DNA of 64,000 bases, from contig CACMTO010000002.1 of NCBI GenBank assembly GCA_902616645.1, forward strand, positions 118,863-182,862. Direction: 5' to 3'. Positions 45,618 through 55,411 of this stretch are shown in pieces. Every line of letters starts with the position of its first letter. The first letter of the stretch is position 1. A program made the position numbers and the translations under genes. The notes beneath the pieces are model-generated. The model was given only the letters and a program-made list of their open reading frames with translations. It searched no databases and had not been told where the DNA came from. The stretch is from an uncultured Pelagibacteraceae bacterium (GTDB lineage: Bacteria > Pseudomonadota > Alphaproteobacteria > Pelagibacterales > Pelagibacteraceae).

Positions 45618-46699
45618 ATTAAGCTTTCTAGCTCGATGCTCGAAGGAAGTAACTTTGCATCATCAAAATCCTTCAGATCATTTTGTTTTATTATCTTTTG
45701 TAATACTTCGACGTACTTGCTTCCAGTCTCAGCATACTTATCTAAATATTTTGCTAAAATAATACTGTCCAAAGGTTTACCTAAGTCTCTTAGTTCTGCT
45801 CTTGCCTTTCTAAAATTTTTATAAGTTGAGTGAGTATTTAAATTTCTTTGATAGGCTCTAACAGACGCTTGCAAAACATTAAACTTCATAACTTTATGTC
45901 CTTCGTTTCCTACTGAGTCTTTTGGTTTTAGCCCCTCACCTGACCATGTCCATTGACCAAATAAAGCATTTCCCTCTAAAGCAAATCTTGATGTTCCCCA
46001 TCCTGTTTCTTTTGCTGCTTGTGCTAAAGCCAGTGAAACAGGAATTTCATCCATTCTTATTTTAAGAATAGACAAATCCTTTGAAGGTACACCATATTGC
46101 TTGAATTTTGTCTCTATCCATTTTTTTTCTAATTTGGAGTTATTACTTTTATTGATGATACTAAAAAGTCTTCTTCTATCTAGTTTAATATTATTATTTT
46201 CTTTCAATATTAGAGGTAAGACAATTTGAATAAAAAAATCTTTTCTTTTTTTTGTATTTTCAATCATTTTAATTTCGTTAGGAAGCAAAGTCAAAGCAAC
46301 AGGTTTAACTAATTTTTTCTGTCTCACATCTTTTAAAGTATAGTTGGTATCCTCAAAAAGCTGTTTTATTGTTGAAGCATTTAGTCTTACAGTGTCAACT
46401 TCAAGGTCATTTAAACTTAATATATCTACAAGTAAATCTCTTTCATCTAATATTTCAACATCCTCAATGTTACTACTATTTTTTTTGTTTAATGCATAAG
46501 CTAAAACTGTTTTAGAATTATTTTGAAATTGTTGCGAATTTAAAACTGTTTTATTTGTTAAGTCTACAACTAGAGGCGCAACATAAAAAAACAACATCAA
46601 GAAAACGCCACTAATCCCAATTCTTGGTAGTGACCCCAGACCCTTTTTATCAAAAAATTTAAAGAACTGAATTTTTGATTTTAAATATCTTTTGCTCAT
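45614..46699 (-). CDS. Bax-like glucosaminidase-domain protein
   Basis: With the ATG at 46699 the protein is 361 aa. It has an inner-membrane anchor (GISGVFLMLFFYVAPLVVDL) and a C-terminal LysF/FlgJ-type glucosaminidase fold with ALAQAAKETGWGTSRFALEGNALFGQWTW, where the Glu is the probable acid. Bax proteins are peptidoglycan-related hydrolases of periplasmic location. It follows nfuA by 1 bp. It shares a TTAG stop overlap with the deacetylase gene. The reading frame could extend to a TTG at 46714. Confidence 0.8.
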   Translation of the reverse strand: MSKRYLKSKIQFFKFFDKKGLGSLPRIGISGVFLMLFFYVAPLVVDLTNKTVLNSQQFQNNSKTVLAYALNKKNSSNIEDVEILDERDLLVDILSLNDLEVDTVRLNASTIKQLFEDTNYTLKDVRQKKLVKPVALTLLPNEIKMIENTKKRKDFFIQIVLPLILKENNNIKLDRRRLFSIINKSNNSKLEKKWIETKFKQYGVPSKDLSILKIRMDEIPVSLALAQAAKETGWGTSRFALEGNALFGQWTWSGEGLKPKDSVGNEGHKVMKFNVLQASVRAYQRNLNTHSTYKNFRKARAELRDLGKPLDSIILAKYLDKYAETGSKYVEVLQKIIKQNDLKDFDDAKLLPSSIELESLI

Positions 46700-46700
46700 A

Positions 46701-47240
46701 TTAAATCGCTTCAACCTCTTTTACTTCTGGCAAATAATGACACAAAAGATTTTGAACTCCCTGCTTAAGAGTCATTGTTGAGCTTGGACAACCAGAACAG
46801 CTTCCCTGTAATTGTACCTTTACCACTCCATCCTTAAATTCTTTAAATCTTATATCACCACCGTCTTTGGCCACCGCAGGTCTAATTTTTTGTTCTAATA
46901 TTTTAACAATCTTTTTTTCAATATCACTTAAATTTTCATCTACCTCATCTAGATTTTTATTAATTACGAACTCTTTGCCTTGAGAATAAAAATCGTTGAT
47001 AAAAGATATAACTATATGTTTAATCTCATCCCATGAAATTTCATCATTCTTATTAATTGAAATAAAATCTTTACCTAAAAATATTCCTTCTACACCATTT
47101 ATAGATAAAAGATTTTGGATTAGCTCATTATTTGTTTTGTCTTTACTAGTTACTTCAAATGAGCCAGAATTAGACACCACTTTGCCGGGTAAGAATTTTA
47201 ATGAATTCGGGTTTGGTGTTATTTCTGTCTGAACAAACAT
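46701..47240 (-). CDS. nfuA: NfuA-type iron-sulfur scaffold protein
   Basis: The 179-aa protein has an N-terminal Nfu_N domain (TEITPNPNSLKFLPG) and a C-terminal NifU-like domain with the CSGC motif in LQGSCSGCPSSTMTLKQG. It carries or transfers [4Fe-4S] clusters. A TATATA close to the ATG on the minus strand suggests a short leader. It stands as the first gene of nfuA-bax. Confidence 0.93.
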   Translation of the reverse strand: MFVQTEITPNPNSLKFLPGKVVSNSGSFEVTSKDKTNNELIQNLLSINGVEGIFLGKDFISINKNDEISWDEIKHIVISFINDFYSQGKEFVINKNLDEVDENLSDIEKKIVKILEQKIRPAVAKDGGDIRFKEFKDGVVKVQLQGSCSGCPSSTMTLKQGVQNLLCHYLPEVKEVEAI

Positions 47241-47293
47241 CTATTTATATATAGTTAAAATTTGAAAAAATTAAACTTGATAATAAATTTTTT

Positions 47294-48295
47294 TTAAAAA
47301 CCTACTATTTTGTGAATTTCAGTGATCTTTTTTGATGAAATTTCATTAGCCTTTTCACAACCGTTAATTACTATTTCATCTAAATAGTCCTTATTTTGTA
47401 GTAATTTTTTAATTTCATTAGAAATTGGACTAATTTTCTCTACAACTTCATTAGACAGTTCATCCTTAAATTCTGAAAAGTTTTTACCAGAAAATTTCTC
47501 TATGCTTTTTTCCAATTTAATACCAGTAAGACTAGAATAAATTCCTATTAAATTTTTCGCTTCTGGTCTTCTTTCTAATTCCTCTTTATTTGTTGGAAGT
47601 GGTAGCGAGTCTGTTTTTGCTTTTTTAATTTTAGAAATTATTTCATCTTTCTCATCAGTTAAATTTATTCTGCTATTGTCAGATAATTCTGATTTACTCA
47701 TTTTTTTTAAGCCATCTTTTAAACTCATTATTCTTGAAAATTCTTTTTTAATCAGTGGCTCGGGTGTTTTAAAAAAATCGTCGACTTCGTAATCTTTATT
47801 AAATTTTTGAGCAATATCTCTACATAATTCAAGATGCTGTTTTTGATCATCGCCAACAGGCACATGTGTTGCATCGTACAACAAAATGTCTGCTGCCATT
47901 AAAATTGGATAGGAATACAATCCAATACTTGCTTTTTCTTTATCCTTTCCCGCTTTTTCTTTAAATTGAGTCATTCTATTTAACCAGCCCATTCTTGCAA
48001 CACAACTTAAAATCCAAGCGGCTTCTGAATGTGCAGGTACTTTTGATTGATTAAAAATTATACTTTTTTTCACATCAATTCCACTTGCCACAAAAGTGGC
48101 TACAGTTTCTCTTATGTTATCTTTTAATTCTTTAGGGTTTTGTTTTACCGTTATTGCATGCAAATCAACTACACAAAAAATACATTTATTATCATTGTCA
48201 TTATTTAGCTCTACAAAATTTTTAATTGCTCCAAGGTAATTTCCTAAATGCAAATTGCCTGAGGGCTGGACACCAGAAAATATTTTTTTTACCAT
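47294..48295 (-). CDS. trpS: Tryptophanyl-tRNA synthetase
   Basis: The 333-aa class I synthetase has HLGNYLGAI (HIGH), VPVGDDQKQHLEL for substrate binding, and LKKMSKSE (KMSKS). It charges tRNA-Trp. It starts 2 bp after murJ in the conserved murJ-trpS order. Confidence 0.97.
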   Translation of the reverse strand: MVKKIFSGVQPSGNLHLGNYLGAIKNFVELNNDNDNKCIFCVVDLHAITVKQNPKELKDNIRETVATFVASGIDVKKSIIFNQSKVPAHSEAAWILSCVARMGWLNRMTQFKEKAGKDKEKASIGLYSYPILMAADILLYDATHVPVGDDQKQHLELCRDIAQKFNKDYEVDDFFKTPEPLIKKEFSRIMSLKDGLKKMSKSELSDNSRINLTDEKDEIISKIKKAKTDSLPLPTNKEELERRPEAKNLIGIYSSLTGIKLEKSIEKFSGKNFSEFKDELSNEVVEKISPISNEIKKLLQNKDYLDEIVINGCEKANEISSKKITEIHKIVGF

Positions 48296-48297
48296 AT

Positions 48298-49827
48298 TTA
48301 ATACTTTAATTTAATATCTTGAGTTTTAAAAGCTTTGAAAAAGATTGATAGGATTATATAGAATGCAATACATATAAACACCAAAAGTATTAAGTATATC
48401 GACTTCAAACCATAATCATAAGATAGTTGAGATTGAAAAAATATAATAAGAAATTTAAATAATACACCCATAAGAAGAGAGACAAAAAGTATTCGAAAGA
48501 ATTGATACAAAAAGACATCATTAAATTTAAATAAATATCTATTTTTTAAAAAAATAAATAAAAGTATAGAGTTAAACCAAGATGAAATTGATGTAGCTAT
48601 AGGAATAATTATAAATCCAATTTTATTAAAATAATAAATACTTATTAAAATATTCAAAATTACTGACACTAAAGAAATATAAAAAGGTGTTTTCGTATCA
48701 TGATTTGCAAAGAAAAAAGTCGAAAAAACTTTTATTAAAGCAAAAGCAGGTAGTCCTAAACCAAAATAATAAAGAGCTTTAGCAGAATTTGACACTGCAT
48801 CAGCAGAGAATGAGCCATAACCAAATAATGCAGAAATTATTTCCTCTGAACCAATTAATATTCCAAAGCATGCAGGTAAACTTAAAAACATGCTTAATTC
48901 TAATGCTTTGTTTTGAATAGATAAAATTTTGTCTTTATTTTTTAATTTTATGAATTTTGAAAGTTGGGGTAAAATAACAACTCCGATAGCGATACCAGCA
49001 ATTGCTAAATTTATTTGATAAATTCTATCTGCGTAATATAAATAAGAAATGGCGCTTGATTGGAAAGAGGCGATAATAGTACCAACTAAAATATTTATTT
49101 GGGTTACTCCTGATGAAAAAATGCTTGGTAACAGTTTCTCGAAAAAATTTTTGACTTTTTTGTTGATCTTAAAAGTAAAGTCAAATTTTAAATTAAAAAA
49201 TTTTTTTACAAAAAAATATAAAAAAATTAATTGAAATAAACCTCCAATCGATACACCATAAGAGAGATAGTATACTAAATCATCGTTTAAAATTTTTCCA
49301 AATAACAAAATACCTATCATTACAATATTTAAAATAATTGGTGTTGCTGAGGCGGCAGCAAATCTATTATGAGAATTTAAAATAGCGGAAAAGAAAGATG
49401 ATAAACTTACAAAAATTAAAAAAGGCAATGTTATTCTAGTTAGATAAATTGCAAGTTCCATTTTTTCACTATTACCATTAAAACCAGGAGCTATTAGACT
49501 TAAAAAAAATGGCATGAAAAGTTGGATAATTAAAATCAAAAATAAAAGACTTACAAAAAGTAAATTAAATATTTCGTTTGCAAATTTATTAGATTTAGAT
49601 TTTCCTTTAATAGCCTCGGAAGTATAACTTGGTATAAATGCAGCGTTAAAAGCACCCTCAGAAAATAATCTTCTAAAAGTATTTGGAATTCTAAAAGCAA
49701 CAAAAAAAACATCTGCTAATAAACTGGTACCAAGAAACATTGCTATCAAAATATCTCTCAAATAACCAAGTAATCTGCTGATTATAGTATAAAAACCAAA
49801 AGTCCCTGTTGACTTAATTAAGTTCAT
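48298..49827 (-). CDS. murJ: Lipid II flippase MurJ
   Basis: The 509-aa MOP-superfamily protein has about 14 transmembrane helices. The family signature is near the N-terminus: ISRLLGYLRDILIAMFLG and DVFFVAFRIPNTFRRLFSEGAFN. It flips lipid II for peptidoglycan synthesis. No other mur genes lie nearby. Confidence 0.95.
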   Translation of the reverse strand: MNLIKSTGTFGFYTIISRLLGYLRDILIAMFLGTSLLADVFFVAFRIPNTFRRLFSEGAFNAAFIPSYTSEAIKGKSKSNKFANEIFNLLFVSLLFLILIIQLFMPFFLSLIAPGFNGNSEKMELAIYLTRITLPFLIFVSLSSFFSAILNSHNRFAAASATPIILNIVMIGILLFGKILNDDLVYYLSYGVSIGGLFQLIFLYFFVKKFFNLKFDFTFKINKKVKNFFEKLLPSIFSSGVTQINILVGTIIASFQSSAISYLYYADRIYQINLAIAGIAIGVVILPQLSKFIKLKNKDKILSIQNKALELSMFLSLPACFGILIGSEEIISALFGYGSFSADAVSNSAKALYYFGLGLPAFALIKVFSTFFFANHDTKTPFYISLVSVILNILISIYYFNKIGFIIIPIATSISSWFNSILLFIFLKNRYLFKFNDVFLYQFFRILFVSLLMGVLFKFLIIFFQSQLSYDYGLKSIYLILLVFICIAFYIILSIFFKAFKTQDIKLKY

Positions 49828-49877
49828 AAATCATATTAGTCTTAATTTTACCCTATTTGTACACCTAATTAATGTAA

Positions 49878-52163
49878 ATGAAAAAAACAAAAGTTGATCA
49901 TTACACTGATAAAGAAGCTTTAGAATTTCACAGTTATAAAAAACCCGGCAAGATTGAAATTTCATCTTCCAAAAACATGACTACTAAAAGAGATCTTGCT
50001 TTAGCTTATTCTCCTGGAGTTGCAGCACCGGTAAGAGCAATTAGTGAAAATCCAGAAACAGTTTTCGATTACACGAGTAAAGGTAATCTTGTAGCAGTTA
50101 TAAGTAACGGGTCTGCAATTTTAGGTATGGGAAATTTAGGGGCCCTTGCATCCAAACCGGTCATGGAAGGTAAAGCAGTTTTATTTAAAAGGTTTGCTGA
50201 TATAGACTCTATAGATCTTGAGATTGACTCATCAGATCCAGATGAAATAATTAATAGTATTAAAAATTTTGCCCCAAGTTTTGGTGGAATAAATCTTGAG
50301 GATATTGCTGCTCCTAATTGCTTTGTTATTGAAAAAAAGCTAAAAGAAATCTTAGATATCCCAGTTTTCCATGACGACCAGCATGGCACTGCAATAATTA
50401 CAACTGCAGCATTAATAAATGCACTTGATATAAGTAAAAAATCCATTTCAAAAGTCAAAATAATTGTTAATGGGGCAGGAGCATCTGCGATGGCTTGTGC
50501 AAATTTATTTAAAAAAAGCGGTGTACCTCAAAAAAATATTACAATGGTAGATAGAAAAGGGGTTATTTACAAAGGACGTGAAAATCTAAATAAGTGGAAA
50601 TCAGAACATGCAATAGAAACTAAAGATCGATCGTTATCTGATGCTATCAAAAATGCAGACGTTTTTTTAGGATTGTCTGCAAAAGGTGCATTGACAAAAG
50701 ATATGGTAAAAAAAATGGCAAAAAATCCTATAATATTTGCATGCGCAAATCCTGACCCAGAGATTACCCCTGAAGAAATTGAAGAAGTAAGGGAAGATGC
50801 AATAATTGCAACAGGAAGATCCGATTATCCAAATCAAGTAAATAATTTAATTGGATTTCCATATATATTTAGGGGAGCATTAGATGTGAGGTCAAAAACT
50901 ATTAATGAAGAGATGAAAGTTGCGGCTGCTCACGCAATTGCAAATCTTGCTAAAGAGGATGTGCCAGACGAAGTTGTAGCAGCTATGGGAGGTGAAAGAC
51001 CTCATTTCGGTAAAGATTATATTATTCCATCTACTTTTGACCCTAGATTGATTAGTGTTATTCCAGCAGCAGTTGCCGAGGCTGCAATTAAAACAAAAGT
51101 AGCAAGAATTAAAATAGATAATTTTGAAGCTTACAGAGAACAACTCAAACAACGATTAGACCCTACTGTTACAATTATGCAAGGTATTAACACTTATATT
51201 AAGAAAAAATCAAAAAAAGTTGTTTTTGCAGATGGAGAAGATGAAAATATGCTTAAAGCAGCAATAGCTTTTAAAAACTCAAAACTTGGTATACCCATTT
51301 TAGTTGGTAAGGAAGAAAAGATTAAAGAGCAAATAAAAAAAATTGGATATAACGAAAATTTTGATATTGAAATTGTAAACTCTAAAGATAGTTTAAAAAG
51401 AAAAAATTATACCCAATATCTTTTTAAAAAAATTCAAAGAGAAAAAGGAATGCTTGAAAGAGAGTGTGATAAATTAATTAGAGCTGACAGAGTAATTTGG
51501 TCCTCTTGTATGGTGGCCTGTGGAGACGCAGATGCAATGATTACTGGTAATACTAGACGATACTCCTCATCCTTAGAAAAAGTTATTAAAGTAGTTGATC
51601 CGAGACCTGGGGAAATTATGTTTGGATTAAATTTAGTAGTAAACAGAGGAAAAACAATTTTTATATGTGATACATCGGTAATTGAATACCCTGACGCTAA
51701 CCAATTAGCTGATATGGCAATATCAACAGCTCGGGTTGTAAGACTTTTTGGTTTTGATCCTAAAATAGCTTTTTTATCCCATTCAACTTTTGGTGAACCA
51801 GTGACTGATAGGACAAAAAGAATAAGTGATGCAGTGAAGATTCTTAAAAAAAAGAAAGTTGATTTTAAATTTGATGGTGAAATGCAGCCTGATGTTGCTT
51901 TAGAGGAAGTTTACAAGGAGTTATATCCATTTTCTGAAATAGTTGGAAACTCAAATGTTTTGATTATGCCAAGTCAACATAGTGCAGCTATTTCCTACAA
52001 AATGATGAAATCAATGAGTAGAGCAAAAGTGATCGGGCCCTTACTAATTGGTTTAGGCCTTCCTATTGAGATAGCACCGCTTAGATCGTCAACATCTGAT
52101 ATCTTAAACTTAGCCTCAATTGCTGCTTACTCATCAGATGTGATAGACTATAAGAAAAATTAG
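49878..52163 (+). CDS. maeB: NADP-dependent malic enzyme with phosphotransacetylase-like domain
   Basis: The 761-aa protein has a malic enzyme part (1-430) with AYSPGVAAPVRAI, HDDQHGTAI and VNGAGASAMACANL for NAD(P) binding. The C-terminal PTA-like domain (about 440-761) lacks obvious need for its own reaction and is regulatory in relatives. It converts malate to pyruvate, supplying NADPH. It stands alone. The stop overlaps the BON gene by TTAG. Confidence 0.95.
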   Translation: MKKTKVDHYTDKEALEFHSYKKPGKIEISSSKNMTTKRDLALAYSPGVAAPVRAISENPETVFDYTSKGNLVAVISNGSAILGMGNLGALASKPVMEGKAVLFKRFADIDSIDLEIDSSDPDEIINSIKNFAPSFGGINLEDIAAPNCFVIEKKLKEILDIPVFHDDQHGTAIITTAALINALDISKKSISKVKIIVNGAGASAMACANLFKKSGVPQKNITMVDRKGVIYKGRENLNKWKSEHAIETKDRSLSDAIKNADVFLGLSAKGALTKDMVKKMAKNPIIFACANPDPEITPEEIEEVREDAIIATGRSDYPNQVNNLIGFPYIFRGALDVRSKTINEEMKVAAAHAIANLAKEDVPDEVVAAMGGERPHFGKDYIIPSTFDPRLISVIPAAVAEAAIKTKVARIKIDNFEAYREQLKQRLDPTVTIMQGINTYIKKKSKKVVFADGEDENMLKAAIAFKNSKLGIPILVGKEEKIKEQIKKIGYNENFDIEIVNSKDSLKRKNYTQYLFKKIQREKGMLERECDKLIRADRVIWSSCMVACGDADAMITGNTRRYSSSLEKVIKVVDPRPGEIMFGLNLVVNRGKTIFICDTSVIEYPDANQLADMAISTARVVRLFGFDPKIAFLSHSTFGEPVTDRTKRISDAVKILKKKKVDFKFDGEMQPDVALEEVYKELYPFSEIVGNSNVLIMPSQHSAAISYKMMKSMSRAKVIGPLLIGLGLPIEIAPLRSSTSDILNLASIAAYSSDVIDYKKN

Positions 52164-52753
52164 TTTTTTTGTATCCTCAAATCGTCAACTAATAATATGC
52201 TTGCAATTACATCTTCAACATCTAGAACAGCTTTTGCTTCTTTGACGACTAAATCTCTCTCCTCAGATCCCATCGCAATCCCATATAAATAAATCTTCCT
52301 CTTATAAGTGTCGATTTGATAATTTGCAGCTTTAATCTTTTTATTTAAAATTAATGCTGCTCTTAACTGAGATGTGATCAAAAGATCTTTAGCGGATTGA
52401 TTAAAATTAAATTTTTCTTTTACCTTAACATCATTTCTTACTGATCTAACACCTGGTGTTTCCCATGCAAATTTCGTTAATTTAAGTTTGTCTTCTGGAT
52501 CATCAACTTTTCCTGTTAAAAAGATCCTACCATCTAGCACTTTTGATTTAACACTAAGAATATAACTTTTGTCGTAAAGTAAAATTTTTGCAGATAAACT
52601 TTTTTGCATAATTGAGTCATCAATTTGAGTTCCGACTGATCTTGGATCAAAGGCTACACTTACTCCAGTACCAAAAATTCCCTTAGAGGAGACGCCACCA
52701 CACCCGGTTAATATAAAATTTAAAAATAGTACTATTAAAATTTTAATTTTCAT
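52160..52753 (-). CDS. BON-domain outer-membrane lipoprotein (DolP/YraP-like)
   Basis: The 197-aa protein has a lipobox in FNFILTGCGG and two BON domains, at about 52-110 (KSKVLDGRIFLTGKVDDPEDK, TPGVRSVRNDV) and 112-195 (ALILNKKIKAANYQIDTYKRKIYLYGIAM). It is anchored in the envelope and such proteins support outer-membrane integrity. It overlaps rsmI by 11 bp, repeating the rsmI-yraP neighbourhood known in other proteobacteria. Confidence 0.88.
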   Translation of the reverse strand: MKIKILIVLFLNFILTGCGGVSSKGIFGTGVSVAFDPRSVGTQIDDSIMQKSLSAKILLYDKSYILSVKSKVLDGRIFLTGKVDDPEDKLKLTKFAWETPGVRSVRNDVKVKEKFNFNQSAKDLLITSQLRAALILNKKIKAANYQIDTYKRKIYLYGIAMGSEERDLVVKEAKAVLDVEDVIASILLVDDLRIQKN

Positions 52754-53603
52754 TTTTTATTTTTATGCAAAAATTATAAATCTCTTTTTTTGATATATTG
52801 TTTTTTTTCATCAGATTGATGATTTCTTTGATGCTAAAATTATTTATCATTTTTCTAATCATAATTTTATCCGATTCATTCAAATTTTGTGAGTTATTCT
52901 TTACAAATTTTTCCTCTGAAATAACGATTGTAAATTCTCCTTTAATTTCAAAACTTAATTTGTCTAGTTCTTTAATTGAAGTTCTTATGTATTCCTCATA
53001 GAATTTGGACATTTCTCTGCAAATAAGCATATTACGATTTGAAAAATTTTTTTTTAAATATGGTATGATTTTGAGAAATTTTTTTGGTGAAACAAAAAAC
53101 ACAATTGAAGAATTCAAATCCGACAACATCTTTAAATCATTCTCTATAATTTTTTTTTTTTCAGGAAAGAAACCATAAAAAAAGAATTTTTCTGAGAAAC
53201 CACTTACAGAAACAGCGGTAGCTACCGAGGAAGGTCCGGGTAATGGAATAACATCGATATTGTTGTCTATACATTCATTAATTAATAATTTTCCTGGATC
53301 AGAAATATTAGGGGTCCCAGCGTCAGAAATAATTGAGACACTCGAACCACCTTTGATCAATCTTATAATTTTAGAAACATTTTTTTTTTCATTAAATTTA
53401 TGATTAATTATCAATTTCGATTTAATATCATATCTTTCAATTAATTTTTTTGAAACCCTGGTGTCCTCACACAATATAAAATCAGAATTTTTTAGTGTTT
53501 CTATTGCTCGTAAAGTAATATCCTCAAGATTTCCAATTGGTGTAGGCACCAAATAAAGCTTATTTTTTATTTTTTCTTTATAAGTCATAAGATTTCTGAC
53601 CAT
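52743..53603 (-). CDS. rsmI: 16S rRNA 2'-O-ribose methyltransferase RsmI
   Basis: The 286-aa tetrapyrrole methylase-fold protein has LYLVPTPIGNLEDITLRAIETL, CEDTRVSKKLI and ISDAGTPNISDPG. It methylates C1402 of 16S rRNA. A second ATG 15 nt downstream (53588) is a possible start. It is divergent from the LppC-like gene with a 32-bp gap. Confidence 0.96.
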   Translation of the reverse strand: MVRNLMTYKEKIKNKLYLVPTPIGNLEDITLRAIETLKNSDFILCEDTRVSKKLIERYDIKSKLIINHKFNEKKNVSKIIRLIKGGSSVSIISDAGTPNISDPGKLLINECIDNNIDVIPLPGPSSVATAVSVSGFSEKFFFYGFFPEKKKIIENDLKMLSDLNSSIVFFVSPKKFLKIIPYLKKNFSNRNMLICREMSKFYEEYIRTSIKELDKLSFEIKGEFTIVISEEKFVKNNSQNLNESDKIMIRKMINNFSIKEIINLMKKNNISKKEIYNFCIKIKNEN

Positions 53604-53635
53604 AATTTAAAATAAGATATTATAGTATCATTAAA

Positions 53636-54790
53636 ATGAATAAAATTTTTAAAATTTATTCCTTAATAATTTTTGGAATCTTTTTACTACTCTCAACAGC
53701 AGCTGCTACTGAAGAAAAAATAAAAATTGGTCTTTTAGTCCCAATTACTGGGGATAATAAAAAACTTGGGCAACAAATAGTTAAATCTGTTCAAATGGCA
53801 TTAAAAGATATCGACACAGATAAAATTGAAATACATCTTAAAGACACAAATTCAAACCCTGACACGGCAACAAAGTCAGCACTGGAATTAAAAGAAATTG
53901 GAGTAAAGATAGTCATTGGCCCAGTTTTTTATAATTGTTTGGCTCCGTTAGAAAAGATTCAAGATATTACATTTTTATCATTTACTAATCAAACTATTGA
54001 GCTACCAAACAATGTAATCAGCACCGGGGTAAATGCAACTTCTCAATTAAATGCGATAAAGAAATTTATTGAAGATAATGAGATAAAAAAAACTATACTT
54101 TTGACTCCAAATCTTAATTATAAAAATGAAATAAAAAAAGCGGTTAAACAATCTAAAATTAAAATATCTAAACAATATATTTATGAAACAGAACCAACAA
54201 AACTAACTGCGCAGATTGAAAAAATCACCAACTATAAAATTAGAAAACAAAATTTAGAAGATGAAATAAGAAGAGTGGAGAATTCAGATCTTTTAGACAA
54301 GGAGAAACTACTTAAAAAATTAGAAAAAAAATATACAATAGGGAGTGTACGGTTTGACTCTGTAATTATATCAGATTTTGATGAAAGCCTTAAAAGTGTC
54401 ATCACGTCCTTTCTCTATACAGATGTTTCACCAAAAAATAAGTACATTATTGCATTTAATCAATGGTTTGATCAAAGTCTATTAAATGAAAAAAATATTC
54501 AGCCAATTTATTATCCGTCAATAAATAAAAAGAACTTAGATAATTTTTCAAGTAAATTTGAAAAAGAATTTAATCAAACCCCCAACTATTTATCTTTGTT
54601 AAGTTATGATTTAGTTGGTCTGGTATATTATTTATCTGTCAAAAATGAATTTATAAATAACGATAGATTATTTAAAAATAAGAATTCTTTTAAAGGAAAA
54701 ATTGGTATTTTTGATATTGAGAACTATAAGATTAATCATAGATTAAACTTTTATAAAATTGAAAATGGAAACTTTAAAAAAATTTTTTAA
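53636..54790 (+). CDS. LppC/LpoA-like periplasmic protein (penicillin-binding protein activator type)
   Basis: The 384-aa protein has a signal peptide (KIYSLIIFGIFLLLSTAAATEE) and a periplasmic-binding-protein fold: KIGLLVPITGDNKKLGQQIVKSVQMAL and later VRFDSVIISDFDESLKSV. This matches the ABC-substrate-like domain of LpoA and relatives in Leu/Ile/Val-binding form. In this genomic position beside rsmI it is the conserved LppC gene. It lacks a lipobox Cys and the N-terminal TPR domain. The TATTAT at 53618-53623 gives a short leader. Confidence 0.75.
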   Translation: MNKIFKIYSLIIFGIFLLLSTAAATEEKIKIGLLVPITGDNKKLGQQIVKSVQMALKDIDTDKIEIHLKDTNSNPDTATKSALELKEIGVKIVIGPVFYNCLAPLEKIQDITFLSFTNQTIELPNNVISTGVNATSQLNAIKKFIEDNEIKKTILLTPNLNYKNEIKKAVKQSKIKISKQYIYETEPTKLTAQIEKITNYKIRKQNLEDEIRRVENSDLLDKEKLLKKLEKKYTIGSVRFDSVIISDFDESLKSVITSFLYTDVSPKNKYIIAFNQWFDQSLLNEKNIQPIYYPSINKKNLDNFSSKFEKEFNQTPNYLSLLSYDLVGLVYYLSVKNEFINNDRLFKNKNSFKGKIGIFDIENYKINHRLNFYKIENGNFKKIF

Positions 54791-55376
54791 TTTTTTGGAA
54801 TGCTTTAAATCTATGATCGATCTTGTATTTTTTGAACTGTTCCATTTCACTAAATGTTTTTGTTTTTCCATTTGGTATAAATATAGGATCGTACCCGAAA
54901 CCCTTTTTACCACGAGGTTCATTAGAAATAGTCCCCTCTACTTTAGCACTTACACAGGCAATTTTCTTATCAAGATAACTTAGAGATAATGCACATATGA
55001 ACCGCGCTCTGATTTTCTTATCTTTCCAATTTCTATCTTTTTTATCTAACTCTCTATAAACTTTCCTGATAGCGATATTAAAATCTCCTTTTTTGCCACC
55101 CCATCTCGCAGAAAATATTCCTGGTTTTTTATTTAAAAGATCTATTTCTAAGCCTGAGTCATCAGCTAAACAAATTAAATTAGTTTTTTTCGAAAAATAT
55201 TTAGATTTGATAAGTGAATTTTCCTCAAAGGTCTCTCCATTTTCTTTTGGGCTTTTCAATGAAAATTTATATGTTGATAAAGTTTTAATGTTTTTTGGCA
55301 GTAAATCTCTAATTTCTCTCAGTTTTCCCTTATTGTTTGTGCCAATAAGTAATTTATTAATTTTATAATGTGACAT
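54774..55376 (-). CDS. rdgB: dITP/XTP pyrophosphatase
   Basis: The Ham1 family protein (200 aa from the ATG at 55376) has LIGTNNKGKLREIRDLL, CLADDSGLEIDLL and GFGYDPIFIPNGKTKTFSEM. It removes ITP, dITP and XTP. I rejected a longer frame reaching 55511 because it overlaps grpE on the other strand. The 3' end overlaps the LppC-like gene by 17 bp. Confidence 0.94.
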   Translation of the reverse strand: MSHYKINKLLIGTNNKGKLREIRDLLPKNIKTLSTYKFSLKSPKENGETFEENSLIKSKYFSKKTNLICLADDSGLEIDLLNKKPGIFSARWGGKKGDFNIAIRKVYRELDKKDRNWKDKKIRARFICALSLSYLDKKIACVSAKVEGTISNEPRGKKGFGYDPIFIPNGKTKTFSEMEQFKKYKIDHRFKAFQKIKKFF

Positions 55377-55405
55377 CTGGAAATTTTTAAATTTCTTACC
55401 ATATA
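55377..55405 (+). promoter_or_regulatory. Heat-shock-like promoter of grpE
   Basis: CTGGAAA (from 55377) and CCATATA (55399-55405) are 18 bp apart, close to the alphaproteobacterial RpoH pattern CTTG ... CYTATNT with one change in the -35. Predicted transcription start is about 55411, at the ATG, so the mRNA would be leaderless. Confidence 0.4.
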
Positions 55406-55411
55406 AAAGAT